Origin: Parasphingopyxis sp.
GTDB taxonomy: Bacteria > Pseudomonadota > Alphaproteobacteria > Sphingomonadales > Sphingomonadaceae
NCBI RefSeq assembly: GCF_028279465.1
Contig: NZ_JANQNS010000015.1
Coordinates: 434,001-498,000 of the forward strand
Direction of reading: 5' to 3'
Length of the DNA: 64,000 nt
Shown: positions 58,387 to 64,000 of the stretch, in pieces
How positions within the stretch are numbered: the stretch's first letter is position 1
How the letters are laid out: each line of letters opens with the position of its first letter
Translations under genes and position numbers: made by a program
Notes under the pieces: generated by a model
Told to the model about the DNA's origin: nothing
Databases searched by the model: none
What the model saw: the letters and a program-made list of their open reading frames with translations, nothing else

Positions 58387-61095
58387 TTATTCCTTGCTCT
58401 CGCCGCCCATCTCCGCCGCCACGGCTTCCTCTGCCGCATCCTCCGGAGCTTCCTCTTCGTCGATCAGCGCGACGCCGACCACCTTCTCCCCCTCGGCGAC
58501 GTCAAGCAGCGTCACGCCCGCCGTGCTGCGGCCCATGACGCGGACATCGCTGACATTCATCCGGATGAGCTTGCCCTGATCGGTGATCAGCATGACCTGG
58601 CTGTCGTTGCTCGCCGGAAAGCTCGCCACGACTTTGCCGTTGCGCTTGATGTTGTCGATATTGACGACGCCCTGGCCGCCGCGCTTGGTCAGGCGATACT
58701 CATAGGCGCTAGACCGCTTGCCATAGCCATTCGCGCAGACTGTGAGGATAAACTCTTCGGCCGCGATCATCTTGTCCATGATTTCGGGCTGCAGTTCGGG
58801 TTCGTTATCGTTATCCTTCCAGGGCGCGGCCTTCAGATAGGCGTCGCGCTCCTCGATCTCGGTGCCCGTCGCACCCATTACCGAGAGCGAGATAACCGCA
58901 TCGTCGTCCTTGAGCGTAACACCGCGCACGCCGATGGCAGTGCGGCTCGCAAAGGCGCGGACATCGGTGGCGGAGAAGCGGATCGCCTTGCCGTTGCGCG
59001 TTGCGAGCAGCACATCGTCGCTCTCCTGCAGCAAAGCAACACCGATCAGCTTGTCTTCGCTATCCTCGGTAAAGCGCATGGCGATCTTGCCGTTCGACGG
59101 GATATTCTCGAACGCATCCATCGAATTACGCCGCACGCTGCCTTGCGCTGTGGCGAACATCACATGCAGGCTCGCCCATTCGGCCTCGTCTTCCGGCAGT
59201 GGGAGGACCGTGCGGATGAACTCGTCCTCGGCCAGCGGCAGCAGGTTCTGCATCGGCCGGCCCTTGGTCTGTGGTCCGCCCTCGGGCAGTTTCCAGACCT
59301 TCATCCGGTAGACTTGTCCCTTGTTCGAGAAGAAGAGCACGGGCGTGTGCGTCGAGGTGACGAACAGCCGGGTGACGACATCCTCTTCCTTCGTCGCCAT
59401 GCCGGCCCGGCCCTTGCCGCCGCGGCGCTGCGCGCGGAAGGTCGCCAGAGGCGTGCGCTTGATATAGCCCGAATGGGTGACGGTCACGACCATCTCTTCG
59501 CGGGCGATCAGGTCCTCGTCCTCGATATCGAAATCGCCGGCCGTGATCTCGGAGACGCGCGGCGTTGCATATTGCTCGCTGATCTCGTCGAATTCGGCGC
59601 GCATGACAGCGTAGAGCTTCGCGCGGTCGCCGAGAATATCGAGCAGCTCGGCGATCTTTTCGGCCAGCTCCTTGAGCTCCGCGCCGATCTCGTCGCGGCC
59701 AAGCGCCGTCAGCCGATGGAGACGCAATTCGAGGATCGCGCGGACCTGTGCGTCGGAAAGCTTGTATGTATCGCCCTCGATTGCCGTTTCTACGGCTTCA
59801 ACTAGCTGGATATAAGGCCGGATTTCGGCGATCGGCCATTCGCGCGCGAGCAGAGCGGCGCGGGCCTCGGCCGGGTTCGCCGATCCGCGGATTATCCGCA
59901 CCACCTCGTCGAGATTGGTGACGGCGACGACAAGGCCGAGCAACAGATGCGCGCGCTCGCGCGCTTTCAGGAGCTCATATTTGGAGCGCCGCGTGATGAC
60001 CTCTTCGCGGAACTGGATAAAGGCCTGGATGATATCGCGCAGCGTCAGCGTTTCCGGCCGCCCGCCCCGGATCGCTAGCATGTTCGCCGGGAAGCTCGAT
60101 TGTGCGGGCGTGTGGCGCCAGAGCTGATTGAGTACGACATCGGGCGTTGCGCTCTTTTTCAGCTCGATGACAACGCGCACGCCGTCGCGGTTCGATTCGT
60201 CACGTATGTCTGAAACGCCCTCGATCCGTTCGTCCTTGGCGGCCTCGGCGATCTTCTCGACCAGCGCCGACTTGCCGACCTGATAGGGAATAGCGGTCAG
60301 TATGATGGCGCGTTTGTCGCCGGCCTTTTCCTCGATCTCGTGGCGAGACCGCATGATGATCGAGCCGCGGCCTGTCTCATATGCTGCCCGCGCGCCCGAG
60401 CGGCCTAGGATCAGCGGCGCGGTCGGGAAGTCGGGCGCCGGCACGATCTCCATCAGCTCGGCATTGGTGATCGCCGGATTGTCGATAAAGGCGCGGCAGG
60501 CGTCGAGCACCTCGCCGAGATTATGCGGTGGGATATTGGTCGCCATGCCGACCGCAATGCCGCCCGCGCCATTGACGAGGATGTTGGGGAAGCGCGCCGG
60601 TAGAACCTGAGGCTCTTCGGTCGAACCATCATAGTTCGGGATGAAATCGACCGTATCCTTGTCGAGATCGTCGAGCAGCGTCATCGCGACCTTGTTGAGC
60701 CGCGCCTCGGTGTAGCGCATCGAGGCGGGCGGATCGGGGTCCATCGAGCCGAAATTGCCCTGACCGTCGACAAGCGGCACGCGCAATGACCAGTCCTGCG
60801 TCATCCGGGCGAGCGCATCGTAGATCGCACTGTCGCCATGCGGGTGGTAGTTGCCCATCACATCGCCGACTATCTTCGCCGACTTGCGATAGGGTCGACC
60901 GGCGACGAATCCGCCTTCCTGACAGGCATAGAGGATGCGGCGATGCACGGGCTTCAGGCCGTCCCGAACGTCGGGCAGGGCGCGCGCCACGATCACCGAC
61001 ATCGCATAGTCGAGATAGCTCGACTTCATCTCGTCGACGATGTTGATCGGGCTGATGTCCGACGGGTTCGCCATGGTCGTCTGGTCGTCGCTCAA
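58387..61095 (-). CDS. gyrA: DNA gyrase subunit A
   Basis: GyrA cuts and rejoins DNA for supercoiling. The 902-residue protein has catalytic Tyr128 (SMRYTEARL), the GyrA box QRRGGKG in the beta-pinwheel C-terminal domain, and an acidic C-terminal tail. In the quinolone-determining region the residues equal to E. coli Ser83 and Asp87 are Ser89 and Asp93, the drug-sensitive forms. The start ATG is the only sensible one. Confidence 0.98.
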   Translation of the reverse strand: MSDDQTTMANPSDISPINIVDEMKSSYLDYAMSVIVARALPDVRDGLKPVHRRILYACQEGGFVAGRPYRKSAKIVGDVMGNYHPHGDSAIYDALARMTQDWSLRVPLVDGQGNFGSMDPDPPASMRYTEARLNKVAMTLLDDLDKDTVDFIPNYDGSTEEPQVLPARFPNILVNGAGGIAVGMATNIPPHNLGEVLDACRAFIDNPAITNAELMEIVPAPDFPTAPLILGRSGARAAYETGRGSIIMRSRHEIEEKAGDKRAIILTAIPYQVGKSALVEKIAEAAKDERIEGVSDIRDESNRDGVRVVIELKKSATPDVVLNQLWRHTPAQSSFPANMLAIRGGRPETLTLRDIIQAFIQFREEVITRRSKYELLKARERAHLLLGLVVAVTNLDEVVRIIRGSANPAEARAALLAREWPIAEIRPYIQLVEAVETAIEGDTYKLSDAQVRAILELRLHRLTALGRDEIGAELKELAEKIAELLDILGDRAKLYAVMRAEFDEISEQYATPRVSEITAGDFDIEDEDLIAREEMVVTVTHSGYIKRTPLATFRAQRRGGKGRAGMATKEEDVVTRLFVTSTHTPVLFFSNKGQVYRMKVWKLPEGGPQTKGRPMQNLLPLAEDEFIRTVLPLPEDEAEWASLHVMFATAQGSVRRNSMDAFENIPSNGKIAMRFTEDSEDKLIGVALLQESDDVLLATRNGKAIRFSATDVRAFASRTAIGVRGVTLKDDDAVISLSVMGATGTEIEERDAYLKAAPWKDNDNEPELQPEIMDKMIAAEEFILTVCANGYGKRSSAYEYRLTKRGGQGVVNIDNIKRNGKVVASFPASNDSQVMLITDQGKLIRMNVSDVRVMGRSTAGVTLLDVAEGEKVVGVALIDEEEAPEDAAEEAVAAEMGGESKE

Positions 61096-61196
61096 AGCGT
61101 CACTTTCCGTTGTGAAATATCTGTGAAAAGCCTAGCAAAACTGCGGGAATTAGGCGAGCCGAAAGCCCGATTTATCCACAATTGCGGCCGGGTGCG

Positions 61197-61895
61197 TCAG
61201 GGCGCGATTTCCTCGCCGTCCCAGGCAAAGATATGGCCGCTATCGGAGGGCTTCAACCCGTCGAGCACATCGAGTAGCTGCAGCGCCGCGCGCTCGGGAT
61301 CGAACAGCTGTTTCGCCGGTACGTTGCGCTGAAACGGTTCGCTCAGCGGCGTGTCGACAGTCCCGGGGTGCAGGCCGACGATGATCGCGCGATCATTCTT
61401 GCGCCTATGCTCGATGGCGAGGTTGCGGATCATCATGTTAAGTGCTGCCTTGGACGCGCGATAGCCATACCAGCCGCCAAGCCGATTATCCGAAATGCTG
61501 CCGACGCGTGCCGATAGCGCGGCGAAGGTCGCCGGCTCGCTCTTGGGCATGAGCGGCAGAAAATGCTTGGCGACGAGCACCGGCCCGATCGTGTTCACCG
61601 CGAAATTCCGGGACAGCCATGCCGCGTCGAGCTCGCGCATGGTTTTTTCCGGTCCTGCCGGCCCATCATGCAAAATGCCGGTGGCGACGAAGATCAGCGA
61701 CGGGGGAGGGGTATCAGCCAAGCCTTCAGCAGCGGCAGCAATGCTCGCTTCATCTTGGATATCGATCGCGCCATCAGGCCCACCCGACCGAGAGAGGCGG
61801 ATAATCCGGGCATGCTTGCCTTCGGTTTCGAGCGCATCGGCGAGCGCGCGTCCGATTCCGCCGGACGCGCCGATAACAATCGCGCTGCCCGTCAT
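61197..61895 (-). CDS. Short-chain dehydrogenase/reductase
   Basis: A 232-residue SDR with VIGASGGIGRAL (residues 6-17) for the dinucleotide, the active site SARVGSISDN then YGYRASKAALN, and a C-terminus DSGHIFAWDG. The layout matches the CsgA-like/C-factor group of atypical short SDRs. Its start overlaps the yaaA stop by ATGA, so it is the second gene of a two-gene unit. Confidence 0.88.
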   Translation of the reverse strand: MTGSAIVIGASGGIGRALADALETEGKHARIIRLSRSGGPDGAIDIQDEASIAAAAEGLADTPPPSLIFVATGILHDGPAGPEKTMRELDAAWLSRNFAVNTIGPVLVAKHFLPLMPKSEPATFAALSARVGSISDNRLGGWYGYRASKAALNMMIRNLAIEHRRKNDRAIIVGLHPGTVDTPLSEPFQRNVPAKQLFDPERAALQLLDVLDGLKPSDSGHIFAWDGEEIAP

Positions 61896-62650
61896 CGCCG
61901 GATGAAGCGCCAGCTATTCTCGTCCGAGCCCTCTTGCGTATATCGATAACCGTCGCTGTCGAAGTCTTTCAGCGCTTCGGGGTCTTCCAGTCGGTTTTCG
62001 CACATATAGCGGGCCATCATGCCCCGCGCGCGCTTGGCTTCGAAACTGTTGAAGCGGAGCCCGTTCGGGCCGTCTTCGCGAAAGTCGATGGTGATCACCC
62101 GGGCGGCCTGCGTCGTGCGCGAATTTTCGACCGCTGCCCAATATTCCTTGCTGGCGAGATTGACGATGACGCCCGAACCGTCGGCTTCCAGATCCTTGGC
62201 GAGCAGATCCGCGATCTTGTCGCCCCAGAAATCGGTCAGTTTTTTGTAGCGCGGCGCCCATTTGGTGCCCATCTCCAGGCGATACGGCCGGATCGCATCG
62301 AGCGGCCTCAGTAGGCCATATAGTCCCGACAGGATGCGCACATGATCCTGCGCGAAGCGAATTCCCTCATCGTCGAGCGATCTTGCTTCGAATCCGGTGT
62401 AAACATCGCCCGAAAAGGCGAAGATCGCCGCGCGCTCGGGCTGATCCCAGAAATCCTTGTACCGGCCATAGTTCAGCTCAATAAGCTTATCCGATACCGG
62501 CATGATTTGCTTGAGCTTTTTCTTGGTCAGGTTCGATGCGGCCGAGACCAGGCGTTCGGTTTCGTCCGGCAGACGCGCCTCGGTAGAATCGATCGGACGG
62601 ATGTCGCTGTCGAAATCAAGCGACTTGGCAGGGGAGATAAGTGTTAGCAT
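61892..62650 (-). CDS. yaaA: Peroxide stress protein YaaA
   Basis: A 252-residue UPF0246/YaaA protein. The signature stretches are MLTLISPAKSLDF at the start, AIFAFSGDVYTGFEARSL, ILSGLYGLLRPLDAIRPYRLEMGTKW and GMMARYMCENRLEDPEALKDF. In E. coli YaaA lowers free intracellular iron during peroxide stress and has a DNA-binding fold. It precedes the SDR gene and overlaps it by ATGA. Confidence 0.95.
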   Translation of the reverse strand: MLTLISPAKSLDFDSDIRPIDSTEARLPDETERLVSAASNLTKKKLKQIMPVSDKLIELNYGRYKDFWDQPERAAIFAFSGDVYTGFEARSLDDEGIRFAQDHVRILSGLYGLLRPLDAIRPYRLEMGTKWAPRYKKLTDFWGDKIADLLAKDLEADGSGVIVNLASKEYWAAVENSRTTQAARVITIDFREDGPNGLRFNSFEAKRARGMMARYMCENRLEDPEALKDFDSDGYRYTQEGSDENSWRFIRR

Positions 62651-62846
62651 ACGGCCCGGTTAACGTTTCATACCGCCATCGTCAAAGCGGGTTTTTCTAT
62701 TGAAAACCAGCAGTTCAACCGATGTTCAGTCGCCAACAGGCAAAACCGGTTCATCCAACGTAACTTGTTCTCCGGCTCATCCGTTAGTAGCAGGCTACCG
62801 AACGGTTCATATGGGGCACAAGAAAGATATTAGGAGAAGCAATTCC

Positions 62847-64000
62847 ATGAAACGGGTTTCCACAATGGGTCTGGCCGCCGCACTGGTTTTCGGCGGTGCT
62901 TCCGTCGTCGCTACAGCGCCGGCCGTCGCGATGCAGGCAGAAGAGCCGGAAGAATTCGATCCGGGCGAAATTTCCGACGAGGTTCGCGCGGTTGTCGTGG
63001 CCGTGCAAACGGCACTGGAGTCAGAAGAGGCTATGCCGGATACGGCGGCACTGCTTACCCAGTTGCAGGGCGCGGTACCGATGATCCAGAATAACGATGA
63101 CCGGTTTATTCTCGGGCAGCTCATGCTGCAGATGGCGGCGCGCATCCAGAATGCGGGCGGCACGGCGGAGCAGGTGCAGGCAGCGCAAATCCCGGGACTG
63201 CGGCTCGGTCTTGAAAGCAATCGCGTTGGCGTCGAGCAGCGACCTGTCTACTGGCTGGCCATCGGCAACGCGGCGAACAGCGCCGATGATTCGGCCGGGG
63301 CGATAGAAGCCTATCAGAATGTGCTGCGCTACGATCCCGATAATGCGGACGCGCATATCCAGTCTGCGCTTGCGCATTTCCGCGTCGATAATGATGCAGC
63401 GGGCTATGCAAGCGCCAGTGCGGCGTTCGAATCGCTGCGCGCGGCGGGGCAGGAAATTCCGTCGAGCTGGCACACGGTACCATTTCGTAACGCCTATGAG
63501 ACGAACGATGTTGCCCGCGTCGTCGAGTTCGGCACGGCATTTCTGCAGTCGCACCCGTCGCCGCAGAATTGGAACGAGGTTTTGCGCGTCTTGCAAACCG
63601 CTGGCAGGCTCGAAGAGCAGGCCAATCTCGATGTCCTGCGCCTGATGCGGGCGACGAACGGTTTGGACGCTAATTTGGTGAACGAATATGTCCGGCTTGC
63701 CGCATTGCGTGGCCTGCCGCGCGAGGCGCAGGATGTGTATCAGGCGGCTCTTGCGGGCGGTGCGATCCAGGCCGATCAGGAAACGGCGAGCGAACTGGCT
63801 GCAGCCATTCCGGGAGATCAGGCAGGCCTTGCCGAGTCTGAAGCGCAGGCGCGCAGCTCAGCCGCGGGCCGGGTCGCGTTGAATACGGCCGACGCCTATG
63901 CGTCTTACGGCGACAATACGAAAGCGCTCGAACTCTACGATATCGCGCTCGAAAAAGGCGGTGTCGATGCTGGTACGGTGCATTTGCGCAAGGGTGCTCT
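62847..64000 (+). CDS. Exported TPR protein (3' end beyond the window)
   Basis: At least 384 residues of an open frame running off the edge. It starts with a Sec signal peptide (MKRVSTMGLAAALVFGGASVVATAPAVAMQ, cleavage near residue 29) and continues with helical TPR-like repeats, e.g. AIEAYQNVLRYDPDNADAHI and NTADAYASYGDNTKALELYDIALEKGG. TAGGAGAAGC provides the ribosome site six bases ahead of the ATG. Secreted TPR proteins often act in envelope or outer membrane assembly; the partner is unknown and the C-terminus unseen. Confidence 0.75.
   Translation, partial: MKRVSTMGLAAALVFGGASVVATAPAVAMQAEEPEEFDPGEISDEVRAVVVAVQTALESEEAMPDTAALLTQLQGAVPMIQNNDDRFILGQLMLQMAARIQNAGGTAEQVQAAQIPGLRLGLESNRVGVEQRPVYWLAIGNAANSADDSAGAIEAYQNVLRYDPDNADAHIQSALAHFRVDNDAAGYASASAAFESLRAAGQEIPSSWHTVPFRNAYETNDVARVVEFGTAFLQSHPSPQNWNEVLRVLQTAGRLEEQANLDVLRLMRATNGLDANLVNEYVRLAALRGLPREAQDVYQAALAGGAIQADQETASELAAAIPGDQAGLAESEAQARSSAAGRVALNTADAYASYGDNTKALELYDIALEKGGVDAGTVHLRKGA

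Overview
The window is about 64 kb of densely packed, GC-rich (roughly 60-65% by eye) bacterial chromosome, almost certainly from an alphaproteobacterium of the order Sphingomonadales. Grounds: a pyruvate dehydrogenase E1 beta with a fused lipoyl domain, an RpoD with a long acidic insert, a DUF4170 protein, the DOMON-like/NamZ pair, the carA-carB-greA order and a GANTC (CcrM-type) site cluster. The genus cannot be fixed from this sequence. I saw no phage, insertion sequence or CRISPR array. No gene-free stretch reaches 200 bp.

Layout. 1-2.4 kb: trxA, an inositol-monophosphatase-family gene and argJ. 2.5-8 kb: an AT-richer secreted TonB-C-like protein, secA, a TPR/SLOG-like/nucleotide-cyclase fusion and tRNA-Asn. 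8-18.2 kb: nadK, moaA, a degenerate-GGDEF/EAL protein, mfd, sdhE, recG and a PilZ protein. 18.3-24 kb: MATE exporter, tyrS, DOMON-like plus NamZ-type muramidase, and a VIT-family transporter with a small membrane protein. 24-27.6 kb: a VWA protein and a MoxR ATPase on the minus strand separated by a plus-strand SDR, then a hypothetical gene. 27.8-36 kb: two coupled glycosyltransferases, rpoD-dnaG, a lipoprotein and a YqeY-like gene. 36.2-42.6 kb: carA, an unknown AT-rich gene, carB, greA and a rhomboid protease. 42.6-45.4 kb: DUF4170, MlaC-like and a four-gene operon of small membrane/helical proteins behind an EcfG-like promoter. 45.5-49.8 kb: eno, ftsB, pdhA, pdhB. 49.8-52.6 kb: three TadE/TadG-type genes. 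52.7-64 kb: a squalene/phytoene-synthase-like gene, an EF-hand protein, an M20 peptidase, trmFO, YhhN, TauD-like, gyrA, an SDR, yaaA and a TPR protein cut by the window end.

Most genes are housekeeping: translation and RNA modification (tyrS, trmFO, tRNA-Asn), transcription (rpoD, greA, mfd), replication and repair (dnaG, gyrA, recG), secretion (secA), pyrimidine/arginine precursors (carAB, argJ), central carbon (eno, pdhAB, sdhE) and cofactors (nadK, moaA). Packing is extreme. Many same-strand neighbours share an ATGA overlap, and five of eleven convergent gene pairs overlap by exactly four bases, four of them as CTAG.

The points most worth follow-up are an 80-bp palindromic repeat inserted in frame into carA, an AT-rich unknown gene wedged without spacing between carA and carB, seven GANTC sites in 89 bp in front of ftsB, the TPR/SLOG-like/cyclase fusion, and the likely general-stress operon at 43.6-45.4 kb.
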